64,000 bases of DNA from Nioella aestuarii (lineage in GTDB: Bacteria; Pseudomonadota; Alphaproteobacteria; Rhodobacterales; Rhodobacteraceae), in the NCBI RefSeq assembly GCF_050896395.1, contig NZ_JBPBBA010000002.1, positions 205,154-269,153 on the forward strand, read 5' to 3'. The number at the start of each line of letters is the position of its first letter. The stretch's first letter is position 1. The position numbers were made by a program, and so were the translations under genes. Positions 24,577 to 32,978 of this stretch are shown here, in pieces. The notes under the pieces were generated by a model. That model was not told where the DNA came from. It worked only from the letters and a program-made list of their open reading frames with translations, and ran no database searches.

Positions 24577-24891
24577 ATGGATGACCAGACCCGTATCGAG
24601 ATAGAAGCCGCCGCCTTCCGTCGCCTGCGTCAGCATCTGATGGAAGACCGCCCGGACGTGCAGAACATAGATCTGATGAACTTGGCCGGCTTCTGTCGCA
24701 ACTGCCTGTCACGCTGGTACCAGGAAGCCGCGAATGAGCGGGGCGTTGAGATGACGAAGGACGAGGGCCGAGAGGTTTATTACGGGATGCCCTATGATGT
24801 CTGGAGGGACCAGAACCAGACCGAAGCAGGCCCCGAAAAGCAGGCCGCTTTCCAGAAAGCCTTTGCCGAAAACGTGGGCAAGAAGGACTGA
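24577..24891 (+). CDS. DUF1244 domain-containing protein
   Basis: A 104-residue helical protein typical of DUF1244: RRLRQHLMEDRPDVQNIDLMNLAGFCRNCLSRWY with a conserved C-x-x-C, then KDEGREVYYGMPYDVWRDQNQ. The CRNC pair could bind metal, but the family has no known function. ATG 24577 follows GAGAAGGAG by a good distance; the TTG-initiated extension is rejected. It is the last gene of the three-gene operon and is convergent with the DUF4336 gene. Confidence 0.9.
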   Translation: MDDQTRIEIEAAAFRRLRQHLMEDRPDVQNIDLMNLAGFCRNCLSRWYQEAANERGVEMTKDEGREVYYGMPYDVWRDQNQTEAGPEKQAAFQKAFAENVGKKD

Positions 24892-24894
24892 CCT

Positions 24895-25584
24895 CTAGCC
24901 AAGCCACGCAAAGGCGCGGGTCAGGAATGCATCTGCGTCTTCCGTGACCGGCGTTCCGTGGGCCATGACCACCTGTTTCGGCTGCCATGTCTTGACTGTC
25001 GAGTAAGCCGCGCGGGCTGCGGGCTTGTCCCGGGTCGCCATGCGGAACTTGCGCGGCACCTGGGGGTCACGACCGGTCATCAGGTCGAGCCACGCCACCA
25101 GCCGCCGCCAGCCGCGATACCAGCCCCGTGGCATCTGCTGCAACAGATCGGTGAACAGGACCGTGCCGCTATCCCTGTGGAAGAACACGACTTCATCGGC
25201 GATGGCATTGGGGAAGATCACCTGATCAATCTGCCCCGCCCAATCCGCCGACGGATCCTCCCCCATGTCGCTGGCAAAGACGATATCCGCGCGTTTGGCG
25301 CGCAGCCCCGGAGCCGCGTGAATATGCGCCTCAGGGCAGAAATGCGCCCAATCGGCCAGCGCCATATGGTGCAGCTTGTTTGGCGCAACGATGTGATGAA
25401 CGGGCCCTAGCGCATCGAGAGCTTCCAGGATTGCGGGGGTCAGGCGCACGGGCGACCATAGCCACAGCCCGCCATCTGCCAGCCGCGCAACAGCCATGCG
25501 GGTAGGATAGTGAAACCCGGCAGCGGCCCGTATGTCGGGACCATCGGCCAGCCAGAAACCCGGACCGAACGGGGTAAGGACCAT
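24895..25584 (-). CDS. DUF4336 domain-containing protein (metallo-beta-lactamase-like)
   Basis: A 229-residue protein that starts MVLTPFGPGFWLADGPDI. It has a beta-lactamase-like layout: MAVARLADGGLWLWSPVRLT, VHHIVAPNKLHHMALADWAHFCPEAHIHA, VVFFHRDSGTVLFTDLLQQ and QVVMAHGTPV. The HLHH-type first metal motif is altered to NKLHHM and fewer ligands remain than in true metallo-beta-lactamases, as in other DUF4336 proteins. The 25584 start was preferred over the in-frame extension to 25656, which lacks conservation. Function unknown. Confidence 0.82.
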   Translation of the reverse strand: MVLTPFGPGFWLADGPDIRAAAGFHYPTRMAVARLADGGLWLWSPVRLTPAILEALDALGPVHHIVAPNKLHHMALADWAHFCPEAHIHAAPGLRAKRADIVFASDMGEDPSADWAGQIDQVIFPNAIADEVVFFHRDSGTVLFTDLLQQMPRGWYRGWRRLVAWLDLMTGRDPQVPRKFRMATRDKPAARAAYSTVKTWQPKQVVMAHGTPVTEDADAFLTRAFAWLG

Positions 25585-25723
25585 CACGCTTCTCCTACAC
25601 GCATCACCTTTGGGCAGAAGATCATGAAGCCTGCGACAACGCCACCGAAACTGCACGGTTGAAGCATAGTGCTCGCAGGCCTACATGCGCCGCAATCGAG
25701 ATCTGCACACCGAATGACCCGCC

Positions 25724-26170
25724 ATGAACAGACGCATTTTTCTTTCCTTCGGTTCCGCCGCCGCACTTGCCATAGCGGCTGCCGGCTTTCTGTTCGGGCG
25801 TGGGGGCCGGCCGGAGAACCTGACGTTGGCCTCCCTCTCGGGCGAAAGCTTGGCCAGTGACCCATCGGTTCTTCTGGTCGATATCCGGCGGCCCGAGGAA
25901 TGGCAGGATACCGGTGTTGTAGAAGGCGCCCTGCTGATCACATATGCCGATCGCGATAGCTTTCTGTCCGAAGTGCGCCCGCATCTGCAAGAGGGGCAGA
26001 GCCTTGCTTTGATCTGCCGGACCGGGAACCGCACCTCTCGCGCATCGCGCCAGATTGCGGGGCTTGTGGACGTTCCGGTGATCGATGTTGCGGGCGGCAT
26101 GGTACGGGTGCTGGCAGAGGGCTACCGCCCAGTGACCCCGACCCGTGATATGGGATGTACGGTCTGTTGA
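25724..26170 (+). CDS. Exported rhodanese-domain protein
   Basis: A 148-residue protein with an N-terminal export signal (MNRRIFLSFGSAAALAIAAAG) that carries a twin arginine and may use the Tat route. The rest is one rhodanese domain: VLLVDIRRPEEWQDTGVVEGA, then the active-site loop LALICRTGNRTSRAS with catalytic Cys, and VAGGMVRVLAEGYRPV. Rhodaneses transfer sulfane sulfur or act in redox signalling. The C-terminal GCTVC gives an extra cysteine pair that could form a disulfide in the periplasm. Confidence 0.88.
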   Translation: MNRRIFLSFGSAAALAIAAAGFLFGRGGRPENLTLASLSGESLASDPSVLLVDIRRPEEWQDTGVVEGALLITYADRDSFLSEVRPHLQEGQSLALICRTGNRTSRASRQIAGLVDVPVIDVAGGMVRVLAEGYRPVTPTRDMGCTVC

Positions 26171-26179
26171 GAGCGCGCC

Positions 26180-26242
26180 AACGCGCTTGAAGCGCGTTAA
26201 AGGGCCTTGCAAGGCCCTTGCAAGCGGTTTGCAAACCGCTTG
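26180..26242. repeat. Three tandem palindromes between convergent genes
   Basis: Three elements lie almost end to end. Arms AACGCGCTT / AAGCGCGTT around one G occupy 26180-26198; aagggccttgcaaggccctt is a perfect 20-mer at 26200-26219; and 11-base arms CAAGCGGTTTG / CAAACCGCTTG give a perfect 22-mer at 26221-26242. The middle one has the same 9-base arms as 12481-12500. They sit exactly between two convergent genes and may terminate both, though no T-tract is present. Confidence 0.8.
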
Positions 26243-26248
26243 GCCGCC

Positions 26249-27016
26249 CTATGCCTCGGCCATCGCGGGGCGATAAAAGGCCGGACGCCCAGGTGCGCTG
26301 AGATCGGGGGCATACCGATACCCGCCCATTTCGAAATCGAGGATGCTGTCAGGGTCCTTCAGCCGGTTCTGGATGATGAACCGCGCCATCGCTCCGCGTG
26401 CTTTCTTGGCGAAAAAGCTGACCACCTTGGGACCGCCCGGCTTTTCCTCAAGAAACTGGGGCGTGATGACGTTGAGACGTATCGCCTCGGGTTTCACGGC
26501 AGTGAAATACTCCACCGAGGCGCAGTTGATCAGCGTATTGGTCCCCAGCCTGTCTGCCTCGGCGTTCAGCGCTTCGGCAATCTGGTCACCCCAGTAGTCA
26601 TAGAGAGACCGCCCCCGCTCCGTTTTCAGGCGGCTGCCCATCTCCAACCGGTATTCCTGCATCGCATCCAGCGGGCGCAAAAGGCCATAAAGCCCCGACA
26701 GAATCCGCAAGTGATCCTGCGCAAACACCATTTCATCTGCATCGAGGCTGGCGGCCTCCAGCCCTGTATAGGTGTCACCCGCGAAGGCCAGCACGGCGGG
26801 CCGCTTGTCGGCATTGTCATGAAAGCGGGCAAAGCGATCGTGGTTCAGTTTGCCGAGGCTTTCGCTGATATGCATGAGCTTCTGCAACTCGGCCACGGAC
26901 AGGCCCTGCGCGACCTCTGCCAGATGATCGGCGTCCTCTTGGAACATCGGCGTGGTCATTTCCACCTCGCGCAGTGTCCAGTCGAGTTTCTTGGCCGGTG
27001 AGACGACGATCAGCAT
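26249..27016 (-). CDS. yaaA: Peroxide stress protein YaaA
   Basis: YaaA (DUF328/UPF0246) lowers intracellular free iron and limits Fenton damage under hydrogen peroxide stress in E. coli, and it has a DNA-binding cavity. The 255-residue product starts MLIVVSPAKKLDW and contains the family segments PAVLAFAGDTYTGLEA, HLRILSGLYGLLRPLD, YDYWGDQIAEAL and NVITPQFLEEKPGGPKVVSFFAKKARG. The ATG end overlaps the recQ stop by seven bases, so yaaA is the downstream gene of a recQ-yaaA operon. Confidence 0.95.
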   Translation of the reverse strand: MLIVVSPAKKLDWTLREVEMTTPMFQEDADHLAEVAQGLSVAELQKLMHISESLGKLNHDRFARFHDNADKRPAVLAFAGDTYTGLEAASLDADEMVFAQDHLRILSGLYGLLRPLDAMQEYRLEMGSRLKTERGRSLYDYWGDQIAEALNAEADRLGTNTLINCASVEYFTAVKPEAIRLNVITPQFLEEKPGGPKVVSFFAKKARGAMARFIIQNRLKDPDSILDFEMGGYRYAPDLSAPGRPAFYRPAMAEA

Positions 27017-29064
27017 TCGCTTTCCCTTATCACATCGAGAAACGCTGGTCCGAAGCGTTCCACTTTCAGTTCCCCCATTCCCTGAATCCGCGCAAGGTCT
27101 TCCAGCGAACCCGGGCGGCGTTCGGCGATCTGGCGGATCGTGGAATGGGTGCAGGAGAGATATTTCTCCGTCCCCATCTCGCCACGCGCCAACCCTGCCT
27201 GCGCCTGCATCAATTGATCGTATATAGCCCCCGCCTCTCGCCCGGCCAGTTTCCGGCGCTGCGGATGGGTGGATTCGGCAGCTTCGCCGGTGATGACCTC
27301 AAGGAAGGTCGCGCCATAGCGGTCCAGCTTGGTGGCCCCAACACCGCCGACACGCGCCATCTGGTCGAGCGTTTCGGGCCGGGTTTCAGCCATTTCGATC
27401 AGCGTCTTGTCGGTGAAGATCACATAGGCAGGCACGCCCGCCTCTTCCGCCAATGCCCGACGCTTGGCTTTCAGGGCAGACAGCAGCGGCGCGTCTTCTT
27501 CACTGACCAGCATTTTCACTGCCGGGCGGCGGGCAGCCTTGCGGATCGTGTCACGGCGTAGGGTGATACCCTCCTCGCCGCGCAAGATGGGCCGCGCCTT
27601 GTCGGTCATGAAAAGTGCGCCGTGACGGTCGGGATCGGGGCGCACGAGATCATGCGCCGCCATCTGCCTGAACACCGCTTGCCAGCCGCGCCGGTCGAAT
27701 TCCGTGCCAACGCCAAAGGTGGGCAGCGCGTCGTGGCCGCGCTGGCGCACCTTGTCGGTATCGGCCCCGATCAGAATGTCGATCAGATGCCCCGCGCCGA
27801 AGCTTTCACCGGTGCGCAGCATGGCCGACAGTGCTTTTTGAACCGCGACCCCGCCGTCGAAAAGGTCAGGCGGTTCGTTGCACATATCGCAGTTGCCGCA
27901 AGGCCCCGGGTCTTCGCCGAAGTAGCCAAGCAGCACCTGACGACGGCACCCAGTGGCCTCGGCCAACCCGAGCAGCGCATTCAGCCGGGCGTGATCGGCG
28001 GATTTGCGGTCAGGCGGAGCGAGGCCCTCGTCGATCTGCTGGCGGCGAAAGCGGATGTCATCGGGACCAAACAGGGTCAGCGTATCGGCAGGCGCGCCAT
28101 CGCGACCCGCGCGGCCGATTTCTTGGTAATAGGCCTCGATGGATTTCGGCAGGTCCGCATGGGCCACCCACCGGATATCTGGCTTGTCCACACCCATGCC
28201 GAAGGCAATCGTGGCCACTACGACCAGCCCATCCTCCTGCGCGAAGCGGCGTTCGACGATGCGGCGATCCTCGGCCTCCATCCCGCCGTGGTAGTGGCAG
28301 GCATTGTGCCCCGCCTCGCGCAGCGCCTGCGCCAGTGTTTCGGTCTTGGCCCGTGTGCCGCAATAAACGATGCCAGACTGGCCCTTGCGGGCAGCGGCAA
28401 AGGCCAGGATCTGATTGCGCGGCTGGTTCTTCACATCGAAGGCCAGTGTCAGGTTGGGCCGGTCGAAGCCCCGCAGGAAGGTTTCCGGCGGGTTGGCTTC
28501 GCTGAACAGACGCGAGATGATCTCGGCCCGCGTTTCGGCATCCGCCGTGGCGGTGAACGCGGCCAAAGGCACGTCGAGTGATCTGCGCAATTCACCGATA
28601 CGCAGGTAATCGGGGCGAAAATCATGGCCCCATTGGCTGACGCAATGCGCCTCATCCACAGCGATGAGACTGACACCTGCGCACGACAGCATTCGCTCCG
28701 TACCGCCTGAGGCGAGCCGTTCGGGCGCGATATAAAGCAGCTTGAGCGTGCCCTCTTCCAGCCCGCGCCAGACAGAATCGGTTTCGTCCTCTGTATTGCC
28801 AGAGGTCAGAGCCCCGGCCTCTACCCCTGCCTCTTTCAGGCCCCGCACCTGGTCACGCATCAGCGCGATGAGCGGAGAGATGACCACCGTCAGCCCCTCG
28901 CGGCAAAGCGCCGGCAGCTGAAAACACAGCGACTTGCCCCCGCCCGTCGGCATAATCGCCAGCACATCGCGGCCTGCGGTCACGGCCTCCACGATCTCCT
29001 CCTGTCCCGGACGGAACGCGGAAAAGCCGAAGACGGAAGATAGCAAATCGGAAGGGGCCGGCAT
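27010..29064 (-). CDS. recQ: ATP-dependent DNA helicase RecQ with tandem HRDC domains
   Basis: RecQ is a 3'-5' SF2 helicase in recombination and fork repair. The 684-residue protein has Walker A (MPTGGGKSLCFQLPAL, about 38-53), the AVDEAHCVSQWGHDFRPDY box (about 135), motif VI IGRAGRDG, and the zinc-binding cysteine cluster CRRQVLLGYFGEDPGPCGNC plus DMC in the RQC region. The C terminus holds two HRDC-like repeats: LKAKRRALAEEAGVPAYVIF to ATFLEVITG, and QLMQAQAGLARGE to GPAFLDVIRE. Standard E. coli RecQ is about 610 residues with one HRDC, so the extra length equals a second domain. Confidence 0.96.
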   Translation of the reverse strand: MPAPSDLLSSVFGFSAFRPGQEEIVEAVTAGRDVLAIMPTGGGKSLCFQLPALCREGLTVVISPLIALMRDQVRGLKEAGVEAGALTSGNTEDETDSVWRGLEEGTLKLLYIAPERLASGGTERMLSCAGVSLIAVDEAHCVSQWGHDFRPDYLRIGELRRSLDVPLAAFTATADAETRAEIISRLFSEANPPETFLRGFDRPNLTLAFDVKNQPRNQILAFAAARKGQSGIVYCGTRAKTETLAQALREAGHNACHYHGGMEAEDRRIVERRFAQEDGLVVVATIAFGMGVDKPDIRWVAHADLPKSIEAYYQEIGRAGRDGAPADTLTLFGPDDIRFRRQQIDEGLAPPDRKSADHARLNALLGLAEATGCRRQVLLGYFGEDPGPCGNCDMCNEPPDLFDGGVAVQKALSAMLRTGESFGAGHLIDILIGADTDKVRQRGHDALPTFGVGTEFDRRGWQAVFRQMAAHDLVRPDPDRHGALFMTDKARPILRGEEGITLRRDTIRKAARRPAVKMLVSEEDAPLLSALKAKRRALAEEAGVPAYVIFTDKTLIEMAETRPETLDQMARVGGVGATKLDRYGATFLEVITGEAAESTHPQRRKLAGREAGAIYDQLMQAQAGLARGEMGTEKYLSCTHSTIRQIAERRPGSLEDLARIQGMGELKVERFGPAFLDVIRESEC

Positions 29065-29147
29065 GAGGGTCGGTCAGGCTGCTCTGTTATGTTCTGATTG
29101 GCCGCGACGGTCGCATATTGTGGCCCGGGGGACAAGGACCGCTAGGA

Positions 29148-29486
29148 CTAGATTGCGCAGGCTTTTCGCAGATCAATCAGCCCGTGCAGACGGCCTAGCG
29201 GCAGTTCCGGCACCGGTTCGGCCACCACACCGCCAAACCGTGCCTCATGCACCAGAACGGGGCGGTCATGGATCAGGCACAGAACATAGGTTGCCTCCAG
29301 CCAGTCCTGCTCCCCTTTGATGCGCCAGACCAGCCCGCCGCTGAGTGATGCGTTGGCGAACTCAACGGCTTGTCCCCTGCCATCGCGGGCCAAGTGCAAG
29401 CAATCATTGCAGAGGTGCCAAGGATATCGGGGAAAGGCCCTTTGCGCCGCACCGCAGCCGGGACAGTGATGTTCGGGCAGGATCAT
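29148..29486 (-). CDS. Hypothetical zinc-ribbon protein
   Basis: A 112-residue protein that begins with two Cys pairs, CPGC (residues about 8-11) and CNDC (about 27-30), spaced as in a small zinc ribbon. The rest alternates short beta strands (GLVWRIKGEQDWLEATYVLCLIHDRPVLVHEARF). I do not recognise the family. Its start overlaps the HAD gene stop by four bases; it is the last gene of the reductase-rsmD-HAD operon. A nucleic-acid or protein-binding role is possible but unproven. Confidence 0.75.
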   Translation of the reverse strand: MILPEHHCPGCGAAQRAFPRYPWHLCNDCLHLARDGRGQAVEFANASLSGGLVWRIKGEQDWLEATYVLCLIHDRPVLVHEARFGGVVAEPVPELPLGRLHGLIDLRKACAI

Positions 29487-30145
29487 TCCGCCGCGGCTTT
29501 CAAGCCGATCAGACCCGGCACCGCGAACATGCTGTCAAAAACCTCTGCCCCCGTCGCCATGAGCGCCGCGCCATCGCCATGGGGTGCGTAGCCAAGACAT
29601 CGCATACCTGCGCGGGCGGCCGCCGTCGCCCCGGTGGCACTGTCCTCCACCACCACAGCGCGGGACGAGTCCACATTGAAATGCGCGGCAGCAGCGAGGT
29701 AAAGGCCCGGATCGGGTTTTGCGGTCTTGAGCGTATGGGCCGAGAATATCGCGTCACCGAACCGGTCCAGCAGGCCATTCTGGCCAAGGGTGATCTCCAT
29801 CTTCGCTTCGCTGCCGTTCGATCCGACCGCATAAGGAATGCCTATGGCATCAAGCTGGTCCAGCAGCTCTGGTATGCCTGCGATCACGTCGACGCCTGCA
29901 CGCAGCGCCGAATAGATTTCATCATAGATTTCGTCGATCCAAGCGTCTGGCAGATCGGCCCCCATCAGACGTGCCTGTTCCCCAACACCCCGCATCGTCC
30001 CCCCGACAAACAACTCCATGCTGCGGTCCGTTGTCATGGGCAGACCGTGGCGGCTGAGGTTCCGGGCCAGCACCTCGTTCGAGACGGTCTCTGAATCAAC
30101 CAGCACACCGTCGCAGTCGAAAATCACCAGATCAGGGCGGGTCAT
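29483..30145 (-). CDS. HAD superfamily hydrolase, beta-phosphoglucomutase/GPH-like
   Basis: A 220-residue HAD phosphatase. Motif I is DLVIFDCDGVLVDSE with nucleophile Asp and acid/base Asp; motif II falls in YAVGSNGSE; motif III Lys in LKTAKPDPGLYLAAA; motif IV in AVVVEDSATGATAAARAG. The helical cap between residues about 15 and 85 marks subfamily IA. Substrate is not evident. Both ends overlap the neighbouring genes by four bases, which indicates translational coupling with rsmD. Confidence 0.9.
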   Translation of the reverse strand: MTRPDLVIFDCDGVLVDSETVSNEVLARNLSRHGLPMTTDRSMELFVGGTMRGVGEQARLMGADLPDAWIDEIYDEIYSALRAGVDVIAGIPELLDQLDAIGIPYAVGSNGSEAKMEITLGQNGLLDRFGDAIFSAHTLKTAKPDPGLYLAAAAHFNVDSSRAVVVEDSATGATAAARAGMRCLGYAPHGDGAALMATGAEVFDSMFAVPGLIGLKAAAE

Positions 30146-30714
30146 TCGGGGGCTCCTTCATAGCGCAGGATCGTGATCAGCGTGTCGCCATAACGGCGCT
30201 GGTCAAGCTGCTCGCAGCTGGCAGGCGGGGTGGGCACTGTGTTCTCTTCCCATACGATCAGCGCATCGGGCGCCAGCCAGCCACCCGCTATTGCCGCCGC
30301 CAATGCCTTTTCCCCCAAGCCCTTGCCGTAGGGCGGATCGAGGAAGACCAGGTCGAACGGAGGCTGCTGCGCCTCGCCAAGCTTGGTGGCGTCGCGGCGG
30401 AAGACCTTGGACGTCCCTTGCGCGGAACAAAGCCCTATGTTTTCGCGTAACAATGCCCGTGCCGCGGTGCCGTCATCGACGAAACAGGCGAAAGCCGCAC
30501 CGCGCGACAGCGCCTCCAACCCAAGCGCGCCGGTGCCTGCGAAAAGATCCAGCACACGGGCATCAGTGATCGGATCACCATAACCGCCATTCACCAGCAG
30601 GTTGAACAGGCTCTCCCGCACCCGGTCGGACGTGGGGCGCAAATGCGCGCCCGCATCGCCCTTGCCGACAGAGGCGAGCCGCTTGCCCTTGTGGTTGCCT
30701 GCGATGATCCTCAC
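30142..30714 (-). CDS. rsmD: 16S rRNA (guanine(966)-N2)-methyltransferase RsmD
   Basis: RsmD methylates G966 of 16S rRNA in the small subunit. The 190-residue protein starts MRIIAGNHKGKRL and carries LRPTSDRVRESLFNLL, the SAM-binding RVLDLFAGTGALGLEALSRGA, and the catalytic FDLVFLDPPYGKGL motif (D-P-P-Y). All RsmD landmarks are in order and the length is usual. It overlaps both the upstream reductase gene and the downstream HAD gene by four bases. Confidence 0.95.
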   Translation of the reverse strand: MRIIAGNHKGKRLASVGKGDAGAHLRPTSDRVRESLFNLLVNGGYGDPITDARVLDLFAGTGALGLEALSRGAAFACFVDDGTAARALLRENIGLCSAQGTSKVFRRDATKLGEAQQPPFDLVFLDPPYGKGLGEKALAAAIAGGWLAPDALIVWEENTVPTPPASCEQLDQRRYGDTLITILRYEGAPE

Positions 30715-31916
30715 GCCTTCAACAGCGCCTTCAGCTCGGTCTCTGGGTCGGCCACGGCGGCCTTGTCTGGCGATTTGCCCATGGACAGAAGCCGTTTGCC
30801 AACCATGTAGCCGCGCGGATCGTTGATAGCATCGACGGCAAGAAACTGATCGCCCTTGTAGTACCAGAAGGACAGGGTGCCATCGGCCTTGCGAGTCACG
30901 ATATCATCGTAGCCGGTGTTCAGCCCCGCGATTTGCAGCTTGGTGTCATACTGATCGGACCAAAACCACGGCTCTGGCACATAGTCCTTGCCTTCGCCCA
31001 TGATATTCGCTGCCACGCATTCTGCCTGATCAATGGCATTCTGCACGCTTTCCAGCCGGATGCGCGCGCCCTTGTAGGGAAAGGACGCACAGTCGCCCGC
31101 CGCCCAGATCGACGGATCGGAGGTGCGGCCATGGGCATCTGTCCTGATGCCGTTTTCCAGCTCGACCCCGGCCATTTCGGCGGGGCCGGTGGCGGGCACG
31201 ATGCCCACACCCACGATCACCATGTCGAGCGCCAATTCAGACCCGTCGGACAGCACTGCGCCGGATACGCGCCCTTCGCCCGTCAGCCGGGTCAGGCCAA
31301 CGCCCTCACGGATATCAACGCCATGGGATTTGTGGAGGTCGCGGAAGTAGTCTGACGTCTGGGGCGAGGCTACACGTTGCAGGATGCGGTCGGCCATTTC
31401 GACCAGCGTTACCTGCATCCCCTTCTTTGCGCAGACCGCCGCAGCCTCCAACCCGATATAGCCGCCGCCGACGATCAGCACGCGGCGACCCTCGGTCACT
31501 TCTGGCGCCATGGCATCCACGTCATTCAGGTCTCGTACGGTGAACACGCCATCAAGTTCACCCCCGATGCTGGCGGGCAGACGGCGGGGAATGGACCCGG
31601 TGGTCAGCGCAAGCTGATCGTATGACAGCGTTTCACCGCCGACAGTCACGGTCTTTGCGGCCGCGTCTATCGCCGTTACCGGCTGGCCAAGTTTCAAGGT
31701 GATTCCATTTTCGGCGTAGTAACTCTCGGGGCGCAGGAACAGACGTTCCTTTTCCATATCGCCCAACAGATATGCCTTGGACAGCGGCGGGCGCTGATAG
31801 GGTGGGGCGTTTTCTTCACCGATCAGGGTGATTTCCCCCTCGAATCCCGAGGACCGCAGCTTCGCCACAAGCGATGATCCGGCCTGCCCGGCCCCGATCA
31901 CGACCACATGAGACAT
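30711..31916 (-). CDS. FAD-dependent ferredoxin/rubredoxin reductase-like oxidoreductase
   Basis: A 401-residue flavoprotein of the putidaredoxin-reductase type, which passes electrons from NAD(P)H to a small iron-sulfur protein. Features are the N-terminal FAD motif HVVVIGAGQAGSSLVAKL, PPYQRPPLSKAYLLG, the NAD motif VLIVGGGYIGLEAAAV (about 148) and IWAAGDCASFPYKG (about 275). The C-terminal domain has PWFWSDQYDTKLQIAG, a signature of this branch. The ATG at 31916 has AGGAGGAA at ideal spacing. No ferredoxin or P450 gene is adjacent. It heads the four-gene operon with rsmD. Confidence 0.93.
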   Translation of the reverse strand: MSHVVVIGAGQAGSSLVAKLRSSGFEGEITLIGEENAPPYQRPPLSKAYLLGDMEKERLFLRPESYYAENGITLKLGQPVTAIDAAAKTVTVGGETLSYDQLALTTGSIPRRLPASIGGELDGVFTVRDLNDVDAMAPEVTEGRRVLIVGGGYIGLEAAAVCAKKGMQVTLVEMADRILQRVASPQTSDYFRDLHKSHGVDIREGVGLTRLTGEGRVSGAVLSDGSELALDMVIVGVGIVPATGPAEMAGVELENGIRTDAHGRTSDPSIWAAGDCASFPYKGARIRLESVQNAIDQAECVAANIMGEGKDYVPEPWFWSDQYDTKLQIAGLNTGYDDIVTRKADGTLSFWYYKGDQFLAVDAINDPRGYMVGKRLLSMGKSPDKAAVADPETELKALLKA

Positions 31917-31996
31917 GAAATTCCTCCTGCGCTCTGGCACCTGCCAGCCATTGATCTATATCGACTGCGTAACCCAATCAGCCCACGAGGAAAACC

Positions 31997-32485
31997 ATGG
32001 CGATTACAGTTGGTGACAAGTTGCCGGAAACCACTTTTTTGATCTTTAGCGAGAACGGCCCAGAAGAGGTGCCGCTGGCACCAAAACTGAACGGTCGCAA
32101 AGTGGTGATCTTCGGCCTGCCGGGCGCCTTTACTCGGGGCTGTTCTGCCACTCATCTACCCAGCTTCATGCGCACCCGCGAGGCATTTGCCGAGAAGGGC
32201 GTGGACGAGGTGATTTGCATCGCCGTCAACGACCCCTTCGCAATGACCGCCTGGGGCCAGCACACCGGCGCGACCGAGGCAGGCATCACCATGTTGGCAG
32301 ACGCGGCAGGCGATTTCACGCGCGCCATCGGGCTGGAGTTCTCCGCGCCTGTCGTGGGCCTCTACAACCGCTGCCAGCGCTTCGCATTGATGGCTGAGGA
32401 CGGGGTTGTAAAGGCCCTGAACCTCGAAGAGGAAGCAGGTGCCTGCAAGCTGACCGTAGGCGAAGAACTGCTGGAAAAGATCTGA
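31997..32485 (+). CDS. Peroxiredoxin (Prx5 type)
   Basis: A 162-residue thiol peroxidase of the Prx5/AhpE-like group; it reduces hydrogen peroxide and alkyl hydroperoxides, often with glutathione or thioredoxin. The peroxidatic Cys is Cys49 in GLPGAFTRGCSATHLPSF; the essential Thr is kept. The usual P-T between Thr and Cys is replaced by R-G, which is unusual. A later Cys pair candidate lies at NRCQRF and GACKLTVGEELL. The start MAITVGDKLPETT is typical. A textbook terminator follows the gene. Confidence 0.93.
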   Translation: MAITVGDKLPETTFLIFSENGPEEVPLAPKLNGRKVVIFGLPGAFTRGCSATHLPSFMRTREAFAEKGVDEVICIAVNDPFAMTAWGQHTGATEAGITMLADAAGDFTRAIGLEFSAPVVGLYNRCQRFALMAEDGVVKALNLEEEAGACKLTVGEELLEKI

Positions 32486-32490
32486 GATTG

Positions 32491-32514
32491 GGGGCGCCTT
32501 CGGGCGCCCTTTTT
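32491..32514 (+). terminator. Intrinsic terminator of the peroxiredoxin gene
   Basis: GGGCGCC (32492-32498) pairs with GGCGCCC (32503-32509) around a TTCG tetraloop, followed by five T. It starts about seven bases after the stop codon. Confidence 0.92.
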
Positions 32515-32573
32515 GACTGGCCAGGGGATCGGGGTCCAGGCGACCCTTGTGCCAGGTCGCCCGGCCAACCACT

Positions 32574-32978
32574 CTACTCCTGGATCGATTCCAGATAGTA
32601 GACCAGCGACAGGATGCGTCCTCTGACGATCATGTCGTCGCTCTCTCCCCGCTCGCTTGTGGAAGACGCTTGATAGCGATCACCCCAGACCGGCATTTCA
32701 CTGCCATGCGCCCTGATGATCCGGCGACCATCTATCATCCACAGCGTGTATTCGAAGGGAAACTCGCCATTCCCAACGTTTTCCGAGAGCATCGTAAGAT
32801 TGGGGGTGTGGATATTCAAAAGACTGGCCAGCGGGCCGTCCCCCCTCGCAGACTCACCATGGCACCCGGCGCAAGCGATCATGTATTCCTGGCGACCGGA
32901 TTCCTCTTGGGCGACGACACTTGTCGCGGCCAAAAACAACGCTGCAATGGCAGCACCTGAAAAGACTAGCCGTTCCAT
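32574..32978 (-). CDS. Small periplasmic c-type cytochrome
   Basis: A 134-residue protein with a Sec signal (MERLVFSGAAIAALFLAATSVVAQ, cleavage near residue 24). The haem motif is CAGCH, and SEMPVWGDRY carries the likely axial Met. It belongs to the single-haem cytochrome c class I type. A near-consensus FNR box lies about 70 bases upstream of its ATG, pointing to induction at low oxygen. The partner oxidase or reductase is not nearby. GGAGGAG lies just upstream of the start. Confidence 0.9.
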   Translation of the reverse strand: MERLVFSGAAIAALFLAATSVVAQEESGRQEYMIACAGCHGESARGDGPLASLLNIHTPNLTMLSENVGNGEFPFEYTLWMIDGRRIIRAHGSEMPVWGDRYQASSTSERGESDDMIVRGRILSLVYYLESIQE

